Shown here: piece after piece, positions 1 to 7,748 of the stretch
How positions within the stretch are numbered: the stretch's first letter is position 1
Layout: each line of letters opens with the position of its first letter
From: CAIOSQ01 sp044359885
Lineage (GTDB): Bacteria > Pseudomonadota > Alphaproteobacteria > CACIAM-22H2
NCBI GenBank assembly: GCA_044359885.1
Contig: JBIKLI010000045.1
Location: 1 to 17,986 of the forward strand
Direction of reading: 5' to 3'
DNA: 17,986 nt
Made by a program: the position numbers and the translations under genes
The notes under the pieces: generated by a model
Databases searched by the model: none
The model's input: the letters and a program-made list of their open reading frames with translations, nothing else
Told to the model about the DNA's origin: nothing

Positions 1-189
1 GTGCTGCTGCCGCTGCTGGCGATGCCGCTCTTCGTGCCGGTCGTGGTCTTCGGCGTGGCCGCGACCGAAGCCCATCTCGCCGGGCTGCCGGCACGGCCGC
101 ATCTTCTGCTGCTCGCCGCGATCCTGGCCGGCGCGGTGCCGCTCGCCGCGATCGCCGGGGCCGCAGCCCTGCGCCAGGCGGCCGAGTGA
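1..189 (+). CDS. ccmB: Heme exporter subunit CcmB, C-terminal fragment (gene continues upstream of window)
   Basis: These are the last 62 residues of CcmB, the membrane subunit of the CcmAB ABC transporter, which drives release of heme-loaded CcmE during cytochrome c maturation. The fragment opens inside the conserved hydrophobic stretch LLPLLAMPLFVPVVVFG, which resembles the C-terminal half of CcmB proteins, and then gives one more membrane segment (about residues 33-58) before a short cytoplasmic tail. The GTG at base 1 is only the window edge; the true start lies upstream, probably after ccmA. The next gene is ccmC, which fixes the identification of this short piece. The reading frame is open to its TGA with no sign of damage. 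Confidence 0.85.
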   Translation: MLLPLLAMPLFVPVVVFGVAATEAHLAGLPARPHLLLLAAILAGAVPLAAIAGAAALRQAAE

Positions 190-243
190 AACCGCGCGAC
201 GGCTTGGACAAGCGCGCCGGTGCGCGCTACATCTCGCAGGCCG

Positions 244-993
244 ATGCAGCGCTTCGCTAATCCCCTTCGATTCAAGCGGTTGTCGGGCGCCCTGCTGCCA
301 TGGACATCCGCCGCCACGGTCCTGCTTTTCGCGGCAGGCCTGTGGCTGGCGCTCGCCGCCTCCCCGGCCGACTACCAGCAGGGCCAGACCGTGCGCATCA
401 TGTACGTGCATGTCCCGGCCGCCTGGATGGCGATGTTCGTCTACGCGAACCTGGCCGTCGCCTCGGCGATCGCGCTGGTGTGGCGCCACCGCCTGGCCGA
501 GGTCGCGGCGCGCGCGATGGCCCCGATGGGGGCCTGCTTCACCGCCCTGTGCCTCGCGACCGGCTCGCTCTGGGGCAAGCCGATGTGGGGCACGTGGTGG
601 GTCTGGGACGCGCGACTGACCTCCGTCCTGCTGCTGTTCTTCATCTATCTGGGGTACATCGCGCTGGCGAACGCCTTCGAGGACGAGGCGCGCGGCAACC
701 GCGCGGCCTCGGTCCTGGCCGTGGTCGGCGCGATCAACCTGCCGGTGATCAAGTTCTCGGTCGACTGGTGGAACACGCTTCACCAGCCGGCCTCGGTCTC
801 GCGTCTCGACGCGCCCGCCATCCATGCCGACATGCTGATCCCGCTGCTGACGATGGCAGCCGCCTTCACGGCCTATTTCGCGACGGTGCTGCTCTGGCGG
901 ATCGAGGCGGCGCTGGCGGCGAATCGTGCCGCCGCGCGGCGCATGCTCGCCGAAGCCGGGCCGTCTGCCGCGGCGCCGCGGGTCCGCCGATGA
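244..993 (+). CDS. ccmC: Heme lyase/handling protein CcmC
   Basis: CcmC is an inner-membrane protein with six membrane segments that presents heme to CcmE at the periplasmic face. The 249-residue product has the tryptophan-rich WWD motif (WGTWWVWDARL, about residues 115-125) that defines heme-handling proteins, and the two expected flanking axial histidines, H56 in MYVHVPAAW and H180 in WWNTLHQPASV. The start is set at ATG 244 because MQRFANPLRF matches the usual N terminus of the family. A GTG 24 bases upstream would add an unlikely arginine-rich octapeptide. An AGG lies close before the ATG, so the ribosome binding site is weak. The gene lies 54 bases after ccmB, and its stop overlaps the ccmD start (ATGA). 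Confidence 0.95.
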   Translation: MQRFANPLRFKRLSGALLPWTSAATVLLFAAGLWLALAASPADYQQGQTVRIMYVHVPAAWMAMFVYANLAVASAIALVWRHRLAEVAARAMAPMGACFTALCLATGSLWGKPMWGTWWVWDARLTSVLLLFFIYLGYIALANAFEDEARGNRAASVLAVVGAINLPVIKFSVDWWNTLHQPASVSRLDAPAIHADMLIPLLTMAAAFTAYFATVLLWRIEAALAANRAAARRMLAEAGPSAAAPRVRR

Positions 994-1136
994 GCGAGTA
1001 TCTCGCGATGGGCGGTTACGCCGCCTTCGTCTGGCCGTCCTACGGCCTGACGGCGGCCGTTCTGGGCGCGCTCGCCTGGGTCAGCTGGCGCGCGCGCGCC
1101 GCGGCACGGCGCGGCGACCCGGGCGACGGCGCATGA
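990..1136 (+). CDS. ccmD: Heme exporter accessory protein CcmD
   Basis: This is a 48-residue protein with one membrane segment (about residues 9-32, from GGYAAFVWPSYGL onward) followed by a basic, arginine-rich tail (WRARAAARRG). That is the standard plan of CcmD, which associates with the CcmABC complex and helps release heme-bound CcmE. The sequence YAAFVWPSYGLTA is typical of the family, and the size matches. It overlaps ccmC at its start and ccmE at its stop by four bases each, so it is probably translationally coupled on both sides. Sequence conservation in CcmD is low; position between ccmC and ccmE is half of the evidence. Confidence 0.9.
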   Translation: MSEYLAMGGYAAFVWPSYGLTAAVLGALAWVSWRARAAARRGDPGDGA

Positions 1137-1597
1137 CCCGGCGTCGCCGGCGCCTCTACGTGCTGCTGCTCGGGCTGCTGGGCCTGGGCACGGCGACCGC
1201 GCTGACGCTCGCGGCGTTCCAGGACCATCTCGTGTTCTTCTACTCGCCCTCCGACATCGCCGAGAAGCCGGTGCCGCGCGACCGGATGCTGCGCATCGGC
1301 GGGCTGGTCGAACCGGGCAGCGTCGAACGCGCCGACGGCAGCCCTCGGATCCGTTTCCGGGTGACCGACAACATCAACGCCGTCCCGGTCGTCTATGCCG
1401 GATTGCTGCCCGATCTGTTCCGCGAGGGCCAGGGCGTGGTCGCCAACGGCAAGCTCGGCGCCGACGGCATCTTCCGCGCCAGCGAGATCCTGGCGAGACA
1501 CGACGAGAACTACATGCCGCCCGAGGTCGCCGAAGCGCTCAAACGCGCCGGACAATGGCAGCACGGGCCCCAGGGCGGCGGGAAGGCGACGCCATGA
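1133..1597 (+). CDS. ccmE: Cytochrome c maturation heme chaperone CcmE
   Basis: CcmE is a membrane-anchored periplasmic chaperone that binds heme covalently through a histidine and carries it from CcmC to CcmF. The 154-residue product starts with a basic patch (MTRRRRR) and one signal-anchor helix (about residues 8-29), followed by the OB-fold domain with LRIGGLVEPGSV and FRVTDN. The heme-attachment motif HDENYMPPE is intact, with H123 as the covalent ligand and Y127 as the nearby axial tyrosine. The HxxxY form is the common proteobacterial one, not the cysteine variant of some archaea. The C-terminal tail after residue 140 is short and glycine-rich. The start overlaps the ccmD stop by four bases, and its own stop overlaps the ccmF ATG. 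Confidence 0.96.
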   Translation: MTRRRRRLYVLLLGLLGLGTATALTLAAFQDHLVFFYSPSDIAEKPVPRDRMLRIGGLVEPGSVERADGSPRIRFRVTDNINAVPVVYAGLLPDLFREGQGVVANGKLGADGIFRASEILARHDENYMPPEVAEALKRAGQWQHGPQGGGKATP

Positions 1598-3582
1598 TCC
1601 CCGAACTCGGTCATCTGGCGCTGGTCCTTGCCTTCGCCGCCGCATGCCTGCAGGGCTCGCTGCCGCTGGTGGGCGCGGCGCGCGGCGACCATCGGCTGAT
1701 GTCGCTGGCGGTGCCGGCGGCGCTGGCGCAGTTCGCACTGGTCGCGCTGTCCTTCGCGGCGCTGACCTGGTGCTACGTCGTCTCGGATTTCTCGGTCGCG
1801 AACGTCGCGCAGAACTCGCATACGGCGAAGCCGATGCTCTACAAGGTCACCGGTGTCTGGGGCAATCACGAGGGCTCGCTGCTGCTGTGGGTCCTGATCC
1901 TGGCGCTGTTCGGCGCCGCGGTCGCCGGCTTCGGGCGCAATCTGCCGCGCAGCCTCGCGGCGCGCACGCTTGCCGTCCAGGCGCTGGTCGCCGTCGCCTT
2001 CCTCGCCTTCACTCTCTTCACGTCGAACCCGTTCCTGCGGCTGGATCCGGCGCCGCCCGAAGGGCGCGATCTCAACCCGATCCTCCAGGATCCCGGCCTC
2101 GCCTTCCACCCGCCCTTCCTCTACCTGGGGTATGTCGGCTTTTCGATCGTGTTCTCCTTCGCGGTGGCCGCGCTGATCGAGGGGCGCGTCGACCCCGCCT
2201 GGGCGCGCTGGGTCAGGCCCTGGACGCTCGCCGCCTGGGCGGCACTGACGCTGGGCATCGCGCTGGGGTCCTGGTGGGCCTATTACGAACTGGGCTGGGG
2301 CGGCTGGTGGTACTGGGATCCGGTCGAGAACGCCAGCTTCATGCCCTGGCTGATCGGTGCGGCCCTGCTCCACTCCGCGATCGTCGCCGAGAAGCGCGAC
2401 GCGCTGAAGAGCTGGACGATCCTGCTCGCCATCCTCGCCTTCGGCCTGTCGCTGATCGGGACGTTCCTGGTCCGCTCGGGCGTGCTGACCTCCGTCCATT
2501 CCTTCGCCACCGATCCGGCGCGCGGCGTGTTCATCCTGGCGATCCTGGCTGTCGCGATCGGCGGCTCGCTGGCGCTCTTCGCCTGGCGCGCGCCGATGCT
2601 GAAGCCAGGCGGCCTGTTCGCGCCGGTCAGCCGCGAAGGCGGGCTGGTGCTCAACAACCTTCTGCTCGCCACCGCCTGCGCCACGGTCTTCGTCGGCACG
2701 CTCTATCCGCTTTTCCTCGAAGGGCTGGGCGGCGCCAAGGTGTCGGTGGGGCCGGCCTTCTTCAACATGACCTTCGTGCCGCTGATGCTGCCGCTGATCG
2801 CGGCCATGGCGGTGGGACCTTTCCTCGCCTGGAAGCGCGCCGACGGACGCAGCGCCCTGCGCCGCCTGCGCTGGCCGCTCGCCGGCGCCGTCCTCGCCGC
2901 CATGGCGAGCCTGTTCCTGGCGCCGCCCGCCCCCGCCCTGGCCCATGTCGGCGTCGCGCTGGCGGTGCTGCTGGCGCTGTCGGCGATCGTCGAACTTGCC
3001 GGCCGCGCCGGCGGGCCCGCGCGGGCGCTGCGCCTGCCGCGCGCCGCCTGGGGGGCGGCGATCGCGCATTTCGGGATGGCGGTGACGGTGGCCGGCATCG
3101 TCGGCTCCTCGGCCTGGCAGAGCGAGGAACTGCGGCTGATGCGGCCTGGCGAGAGCCTGGAGATCGCCGGCTGGCGGCTCGACTTCCTGCGCACCCGCCT
3201 CGAACAAGGTCCCAACTACGCGGTACGCCGGGCCGAATTCGCGGCCCGCGCCGGCGACGCCCCGCCGCGTGCGCTGCGCCCCGGCAAGCGCCACTACCCG
3301 TCGACCGGCGCCGTCACCACCGAGGCCGCCATCATCACGACGGGGCTTGCCGATCTCTACGTGACGATCGCCGATCCAGCCGAGGGCACGACCGCGGGGG
3401 GCAATCCCCGCTTCCTGTTCGAGGCGCCCGCCGACGCGGCCTGGGCGGTGCGCGTCACCCATAACCCGCTGGTCGCCTGGATCTGGTTCGGCGCCGGGAT
3501 CATGGCGCTGGGCGGCATGGTCAGCCTGAGCGACCGGCGGCTGCGCGTCGGCGCACCGGCACGCCGCGCCGCCACGGCGTGA
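1594..3582 (+). CDS. ccmF: Cytochrome c heme lyase CcmF
   Basis: CcmF is the large inner-membrane protein that transfers heme from CcmE to the CXXCH cysteines of apocytochrome c. The 662-residue product is of normal family length and mostly hydrophobic. It contains the WWD domain (WGGWWYWDPVENASF, from about residue 235) and the expected conserved histidines around it: H172 in FHPPFLYLGY, H260 in ALLHSA and H302 in VLTSVHSFA. The motif VWGNHEGSLLLW near residue 88 is also characteristic. A soluble, presumably periplasmic segment (about 520-625) precedes the last membrane helix. The start is ATG 1594, overlapping the ccmE stop; an in-frame ATG at 1555 lies inside ccmE and would add an unrelated N terminus. 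Confidence 0.97.
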   Translation: MIPELGHLALVLAFAAACLQGSLPLVGAARGDHRLMSLAVPAALAQFALVALSFAALTWCYVVSDFSVANVAQNSHTAKPMLYKVTGVWGNHEGSLLLWVLILALFGAAVAGFGRNLPRSLAARTLAVQALVAVAFLAFTLFTSNPFLRLDPAPPEGRDLNPILQDPGLAFHPPFLYLGYVGFSIVFSFAVAALIEGRVDPAWARWVRPWTLAAWAALTLGIALGSWWAYYELGWGGWWYWDPVENASFMPWLIGAALLHSAIVAEKRDALKSWTILLAILAFGLSLIGTFLVRSGVLTSVHSFATDPARGVFILAILAVAIGGSLALFAWRAPMLKPGGLFAPVSREGGLVLNNLLLATACATVFVGTLYPLFLEGLGGAKVSVGPAFFNMTFVPLMLPLIAAMAVGPFLAWKRADGRSALRRLRWPLAGAVLAAMASLFLAPPAPALAHVGVALAVLLALSAIVELAGRAGGPARALRLPRAAWGAAIAHFGMAVTVAGIVGSSAWQSEELRLMRPGESLEIAGWRLDFLRTRLEQGPNYAVRRAEFAARAGDAPPRALRPGKRHYPSTGAVTTEAAIITTGLADLYVTIADPAEGTTAGGNPRFLFEAPADAAWAVRVTHNPLVAWIWFGAGIMALGGMVSLSDRRLRVGAPARRAATA

Positions 3583-3584
3583 CC

Positions 3585-4124
3585 ATGCTGCGTCGTCTGC
3601 TCTTCGCGCTGCCGCTGCTGGGTTTCGCGGCGGTCGCGGTCTGGTTCCTCCAGGGCCTCGGCCGCGATCCCGCCGCGATCCCGTCGGCGCTGATCGACAA
3701 GCCGGTGCCCGAATTCCGGCTGCCGCCGCTCGAAGGGTCCGGCAAGCCGGCGCTGGCGAGCGAGGATCTGCGCGGACGCGTGGCGCTGGTCAATTTCTTC
3801 GCCTCCTGGTGCGCGCCATGCCGGGTCGAGCATCCGCTGCTGATGCGGCTGGCGGCCGAGCGACGCGTGGCGGTGTACGGGATCAGCTACAAGGACGCGG
3901 CGTCCGCCTCGCGGCGCTTCCTCGACCAGCTGGGCGATCCCTATGCCGCGATCGGCTGGGACCATGACGGGCGCATCGCGATCGACTGGGGCGTCTACGG
4001 CGTGCCCGAGACCTTCGTCGTCGATCGCGCCGGCCGCATCCGTCACCGGCATGTCGGGCCGCTGACCGAGGAGGCCCTCGCCCGCACGCTGCGGCCGATG
4101 ATCGCCAGGCTGGAACGCGAATGA
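3585..4124 (+). CDS. ccmG: Thiol:disulfide interchange protein CcmG (DsbE)
   Basis: This is a membrane-tethered periplasmic thioredoxin-like protein that reduces apocytochrome c or CcmH cysteines before heme ligation. The 179-residue product has a signal-anchor helix (about residues 4-24) and the family opening KPVPEFRLPPLEG. The active site lies in FFASWCAPCRVEHP, with cysteines C76 and C79. The cis-proline loop GVYGVPETFVVD (P141) follows, as does the acidic insertion typical of CcmG. The start is set at ATG 3585, two bases after the ccmF stop. A GTG six bases upstream (3579) overlaps ccmF and would add only two residues; no clear Shine-Dalgarno decides between them. Its stop overlaps ccmH (ATGA). 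Confidence 0.95.
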   Translation: MLRRLLFALPLLGFAAVAVWFLQGLGRDPAAIPSALIDKPVPEFRLPPLEGSGKPALASEDLRGRVALVNFFASWCAPCRVEHPLLMRLAAERRVAVYGISYKDAASASRRFLDQLGDPYAAIGWDHDGRIAIDWGVYGVPETFVVDRAGRIRHRHVGPLTEEALARTLRPMIARLERE

Positions 4125-4609
4125 GGCGCGCGGCTCCCGCCCTCGCGCTCGTGATGGCGCTGGCGCTGGCGGCGCCGCTCGCGGGCGCGGTGATGCCCGG
4201 CGAACGCCTGGCCGATCCCGAACTGGAGGCGCGCGCGCGCAACATCTCGCGCGACCTGCGCTGCCAGGTCTGCCAGAACCAGTCGATCGACGATTCGAAC
4301 GCGCCGCTGGCCGCAGATCTGCGCCGGCTCGTGCGCGAGCGCCTGCAGCGCGGCGACAGCGACCGGCAGGTGGTCGACCATGTCGTCGCGCGCTACGGGG
4401 ACTATGTGCGACTGACGCCGCCGCTGCGGGCCGACACGCTGCTGCTCTGGGCGGCTCCGGGGCTGGTGCTGCTGCTCGCCGCCGGCGGGATCGCGATTGC
4501 CTGGCGGCGGCGTCCAGCCGCGGATGCGGGGCAGCCGCTGACCGAGGCCGAACGCCAGGCACTGGAACGGCTGCTCGCCAGCGGCGAGGGCCGCAAGGAC
4601 GGACCATGA
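4121..4609 (+). CDS. ccmH: Cytochrome c maturation thiol oxidoreductase CcmH (CycL)
   Basis: CcmH is a membrane-anchored periplasmic protein that forms a mixed disulfide with apocytochrome c and works with CcmF and CcmI. The 162-residue product has a cleavable signal sequence (about residues 1-23), then the signature LRCQVCQNQSIDDSNAPLA with redox cysteines C48 and C51, a three-helix domain, and one membrane helix (about 106-128) ending in a basic cytoplasmic tail. This is the short form of CcmH, with the TPR part supplied by the next gene, ccmI, not fused as in E. coli. The start overlaps the ccmG stop, and its stop overlaps the ccmI ATG by four bases. Confidence 0.96.
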   Translation: MRRAAPALALVMALALAAPLAGAVMPGERLADPELEARARNISRDLRCQVCQNQSIDDSNAPLAADLRRLVRERLQRGDSDRQVVDHVVARYGDYVRLTPPLRADTLLLWAAPGLVLLLAAGGIAIAWRRRPAADAGQPLTEAERQALERLLASGEGRKDGP

Positions 4610-5430
4610 TCTGGGCACTGGCGGTTCTGCTGAGCGTCGCTGTCGGCCTCGCCCTCGCCTGGCCGCTGCTGCGCGGCCGAGGCGACGCGCCGGCCGCCGA
4701 CGGGCGCGACATCGCGGTCTATCGCGACCAGCTGGCCGAACTCGCGCGCGACCAGGCGCGTGGCCTGATCGGGCCGGCGGAGGCCGCCGCCGCCCATGCC
4801 GAGGTCGCACGCCGCATGCTGGCGGCCGAGCGCGCCCGGACCGAGGCGACGGCCCGCAGCAAGAGGGCGCCGGCCTGGAGCGTCGCGGCCGTCGCCCTCG
4901 TCCCGCTCGCCGCGCTCGGCATCTACGCCCTGATCGGCAGCCCAGGCCTGCCGGCGCGCCCCGCCGGCGACCCGAATTCCCCCGCGGCCCAGGCCGCCGC
5001 GATCCGCGGCATGGTCGACCGTCTGGCCGCCCGGCTGGCGCAGTCGCCCGACGATGTCGAGGGGTGGCGGCGGCTGGCACGGTCGCGTTTCGTCCTGGGA
5101 GACGTCGAGGCCGCGCGCGCGGCCGCCGCCAATGCCGCGATCCGCGCGCCGGGGGATGTCGAGGTGCTGCTCGAGCTGGCCGAGTTCCATGCGCCCGCCT
5201 CGCCGGCGGAACCCCTCGGCATGGTCTTCGTCGAGACGCTGCGGAAGGTTCTCGACCTGCGACCCGACAACGTCCAGGCGCTGTTCTTCCTGGGCATGGA
5301 CGCCTATCGCCGCGATGACCGCTTGTCGGCACGGCGCTACTGGGAGAAGCTATTGGAGGTGCTGCCGGCCGACGCGCCCGTCGCCGCCGAAATCAGGCGC
5401 CGCGTCGAAAGCCTGGGAGCCGTCCGCTGA
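4606..5430 (+). CDS. ccmI: Apocytochrome c chaperone CcmI (CycH)
   Basis: CcmI binds the C-terminal part of apocytochrome c and hands it to the CcmFH heme lyase. The 274-residue product has the expected two membrane helices (about residues 2-22 and 91-111) separated by a cytoplasmic loop with the family motif VYRDQLAELARDQARGLI and an alanine-rich helical region. The periplasmic part (about 125-272) contains TPR-like helical pairs, the clearest at about 223-256 (ALFFLGMDAYRRDDRLSARR). It is the last ccm gene; 45 non-coding bases follow before the exporter gene. This separate CcmI is the usual alphaproteobacterial arrangement. Confidence 0.93.
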   Translation: MIWALAVLLSVAVGLALAWPLLRGRGDAPAADGRDIAVYRDQLAELARDQARGLIGPAEAAAAHAEVARRMLAAERARTEATARSKRAPAWSVAAVALVPLAALGIYALIGSPGLPARPAGDPNSPAAQAAAIRGMVDRLAARLAQSPDDVEGWRRLARSRFVLGDVEAARAAAANAAIRAPGDVEVLLELAEFHAPASPAEPLGMVFVETLRKVLDLRPDNVQALFFLGMDAYRRDDRLSARRYWEKLLEVLPADAPVAAEIRRRVESLGAVR

Positions 5431-5462
5431 TGACGTCCGTTCGCCCGTCCGATCCACGCTGA

Positions 5463-5467
5463 AGAGG
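5463..5467 (+). promoter_or_regulatory. Shine-Dalgarno site of the MFS exporter gene
   Basis: AGAGG ends eight bases before ATG 5476, within the 45-base gap after ccmI. It is the clearest ribosome binding site in the left half of the window and suggests independent translation initiation instead of coupling to ccmI. I see no convincing promoter in the gap, so read-through from the ccm operon is plausible. Confidence 0.6.
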
Positions 5468-5475
5468 CACGGACC

Positions 5476-6687
5476 ATGCTGAGACGCGACAGCCGCATGC
5501 TGATCGTCCTGCTGGGCGCGCTGACCACGGTCGGGCCGTTCACCACCGACACCTATCTGCCTTCGATGCCGGCGATCCGCGAGCATTTCGGCGTCGACAT
5601 GGCCTCGATCCAGCTGACGCTCAGCCTCGCCTTCCTGGGCGGCGCGATCGGCCAGCTCTTCTACGGCCCGCTCTCCGACCGTTTCGGACGGCGGCCGGTC
5701 CTGATCGGCGGGCTCTCGCTCTACGTCGTCGCCTCTTTCGGCTGCCTGCTGGCGCAGACCATCGACCAGCTGATCGTCGCGCGTTTCCTGCAATCCTTCG
5801 GCTCGATCGCGGCTCCCGTGCTGGCGCGCGCCATGGTGCGCGACCTGCACGAGCGCGAGGCGGCGGCGCGGGTGCTGTCGCTGATGGGCATCGTGCTGGG
5901 CCTGGGACCGATCCTGGCGCCGATCATCGGCGGCGTGCTGCAGGCGCAGTTCGGCTGGCATGCCAGCTTCGTGTTCATCACCGTCTATGGTCTCGTTCTG
6001 CTTGGCCTCGTCGTCGGGATCCTGGGGGAGTCGATCCGCGCACGCGATCCCGAGGCGATCCGGCCGATGCGTCTGCTGCAGACCGCGGCCGAATTGCTGC
6101 GCAGCCGGGTCTTCCTGGGCTACGCGCTGGTGAACTGCTTCCTGTTCGGCGGCCTCGGCGCCTATCTGTCCGGGATCTCGTTCGTGATCGTCGAGGTGCT
6201 GGGCGTGCCGATGGCGTATTTCGGCGTGGTCTTCGGCGCGATCATGATCGGCAACATCTCCGGCTACGCGCTGTCGGGCCGGCTGGTCGGCCGCTTCGGG
6301 CTGGACCGGATGCTGGAATACGGCGCCTGGGGCGTCGCCGTCGCCGGCAGCGCGCTGGCGATCTTCGCCTTCGCGGGCGTCGTGCATGTCGCGGCCATCG
6401 TGCTGCCGATGATGGCCTATATGTGCTCGCTGGCCCTCAGCGCGCCGCAGGCGATCGCCGGCGCGCTCGCCCCCTTCCCGCGCAGCGCCGGGTCGGCATC
6501 GTCGCTGCTCGGCTTCTTCCAGTCCGCGACCAGTGCCACGGTCGGGATGGCGGTGGCGATGTGCTTCGACGGCACACCGCGCGCGATGGCGGGGTTCGTG
6601 TGCCTGTTCGGGCTGCTGACATTCGCCGCGCATCGCCTGATCGTGCGCCGGATCTCCGAGCAGGAGCGCCGGCGCGTCGCGCGATGA
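5476..6687 (+). CDS. Bcr/CflA-family MFS multidrug exporter
   Basis: This is a 403-residue major facilitator protein with about twelve membrane helices. The opening, with PFTTDTYLPSMPAI (about residues 21-34), is characteristic of the Bcr/CflA drug-resistance branch, whose acidic and polar residues in helix 1 take part in drug/proton antiport. Motif A is intact (GPLSDRFGRRPVLIGG, about 64-79), and a motif C-like GIVLGLGPILAPIIGG follows helix 4. Known members export bicyclomycin, chloramphenicol, sulfonamides or cysteine-like metabolites; the substrate here cannot be read from sequence. It follows the ccm cluster on the same strand but has its own ribosome binding site, and no functional link to cytochrome maturation is evident. 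It converges on the DUF2333 gene with a 19-base gap. Confidence 0.92.
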   Translation: MLRRDSRMLIVLLGALTTVGPFTTDTYLPSMPAIREHFGVDMASIQLTLSLAFLGGAIGQLFYGPLSDRFGRRPVLIGGLSLYVVASFGCLLAQTIDQLIVARFLQSFGSIAAPVLARAMVRDLHEREAAARVLSLMGIVLGLGPILAPIIGGVLQAQFGWHASFVFITVYGLVLLGLVVGILGESIRARDPEAIRPMRLLQTAAELLRSRVFLGYALVNCFLFGGLGAYLSGISFVIVEVLGVPMAYFGVVFGAIMIGNISGYALSGRLVGRFGLDRMLEYGAWGVAVAGSALAIFAFAGVVHVAAIVLPMMAYMCSLALSAPQAIAGALAPFPRSAGSASSLLGFFQSATSATVGMAVAMCFDGTPRAMAGFVCLFGLLTFAAHRLIVRRISEQERRRVAR

Positions 6688-6702
6688 CGCGGCGCGACCG
6701 CG
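6688..6702. terminator. Small hairpin between convergent genes
   Basis: The 19-base gap between two convergent stop codons holds a perfect 5-bp G/C inverted repeat, CGCGG and CCGCG, with a 5-base loop. There is no T-run, as is common in GC-rich genomes. It could be a compact bidirectional terminator, but short G/C palindromes arise by chance at this composition. Confidence 0.3.
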
Positions 6703-6706
6703 GCTC

Positions 6707-7672
6707 TCACTTCGCCAGCACGTTGGTGATCTCGCGCAGCTGCGCCCGCGCCCGAAGCACGTAGAAACCCTGGCCCGCGAGATGGCTGGGGAACAGCACG
6801 CCGTCGGGCGCGGCGTTCATGACGACCAGGGGATCCATGCGCGCCGCGTGGCCAAGCGACTCCAGCATCTGGTTCCAGAGCGGCGCCACGCCGCGATCGC
6901 GGAGCAACGTCTCGAAATCGCGCCCCAGCCCGCGCAGGACCATCGCATAGCCGTAGGCCTGGCCCTTGATCGTGTAGAAGATGTCGTCGGCACCGGGATC
7001 GAAGAGTCGGCCACCATGCTCCGCGATCCGGCGATCGAGGCCCGCGGCCGAGGCGCCCAGATCGAGCGCGATCCGGTCGAGGGTCTCGAGCAGGTTGTCG
7101 GCGCGCCGCTCGAACGCGGCCCCGCCCGCGGCCAGCCGCGCGTTGTAGGCCAGCAGAGCCTTGCGGGCGCGCCGGTACTGGGCCTCGCTGGTGGCCTGCG
7201 GCCAGGGCGAGGTGGCCAGATCGACGATCCATTTGTCGCCGGGGAACTGCAGCAGCCCGGCCGCCTCGCGCAGATCGGGATCCTCCTGGCTGGTGCCGCG
7301 GGTCCGGCCCAGCCGGTCGCGCAATTCGGCGGTCGCCCGCGCCAGGGCGGCGAACATGCCCTGCTGGAAATTCGGCATGTTGTCCAGCCAATGGCCCGGC
7401 ATGAACCAGGGATCGTTGGCGACCCAGCGATTGACGTCGGTCTCGCGATGGACGAGCGCGGCGATCGCCGCGACGGCGCGGCTCGACCCCGGCGGCAGAT
7501 CGGTCGCGCCGGCGTCGAAGGCGAGATCGTCGTCGATGCGATGGACGATCGCCATGCCGGCCGGCAGGGCGGCGCCCAGCAGCAGCACGGCCCCCGCCAG
7601 CGCGGCCAGGATTGTGCGCCGGGACAGGGCGCGTACGGCGGGCGGGCGCGGCGCGGATGCGGTGGCGTCCAT
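6707..7672 (-). CDS. DUF2333 family membrane-anchored protein of unknown function
   Basis: The 321-residue product is recognisable as DUF2333, a family of uncharacterised proteobacterial proteins. It has one N-terminal membrane anchor (about residues 20-43, after an RR-containing basic segment), and the rest is probably periplasmic and mostly helical. Family landmarks are WFMPGHWLDNMPNFQ, RTRGTSQEDPDL, FPGDKWIVD, the helical RADNLLETLDRIALDLG and the C-terminal QGFYVLRARAQLREI. I see no catalytic motif. The start at ATG 7672 is supported by a good Shine-Dalgarno. The gene is complete and of usual length. A hydrolase relic lies upstream on the same strand, so its promoter is probably within or just after that relic. 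Confidence 0.85.
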   Translation of the reverse strand: MDATASAPRPPAVRALSRRTILAALAGAVLLLGAALPAGMAIVHRIDDDLAFDAGATDLPPGSSRAVAAIAALVHRETDVNRWVANDPWFMPGHWLDNMPNFQQGMFAALARATAELRDRLGRTRGTSQEDPDLREAAGLLQFPGDKWIVDLATSPWPQATSEAQYRRARKALLAYNARLAAGGAAFERRADNLLETLDRIALDLGASAAGLDRRIAEHGGRLFDPGADDIFYTIKGQAYGYAMVLRGLGRDFETLLRDRGVAPLWNQMLESLGHAARMDPLVVMNAAPDGVLFPSHLAGQGFYVLRARAQLREITNVLAK

Positions 7673-7676
7673 GGGA

Positions 7677-7682
7677 TCTCCT
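7677..7682 (-). promoter_or_regulatory. Shine-Dalgarno site of the DUF2333 gene
   Basis: On the minus strand AGGAGA stands four bases before ATG 7672. It is a near-consensus ribosome binding site and settles the start codon. Confidence 0.7.
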
Positions 7683-7748
7683 GCGGTCCGCGAGGGCGGT
7701 GCCAGGGGAAATGGCGTCGGGCAGGCCGCCGCGCAAGCCGTCCGGCCG

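Noticed and set aside
220..243. GTG 220 as the ccmC start
   Set aside because: It adds an arginine-rich octapeptide absent from the family; MQRFANPLRF from ATG 244 is the expected N terminus.
1395..3464. Open frames of 650-690 codons on both strands across ccmF
   Set aside because: They are rich in arginine, alanine, proline and glutamine with no recognisable domain, and they lie over a well-supported ccmF. Long spurious frames are expected at this G+C content.
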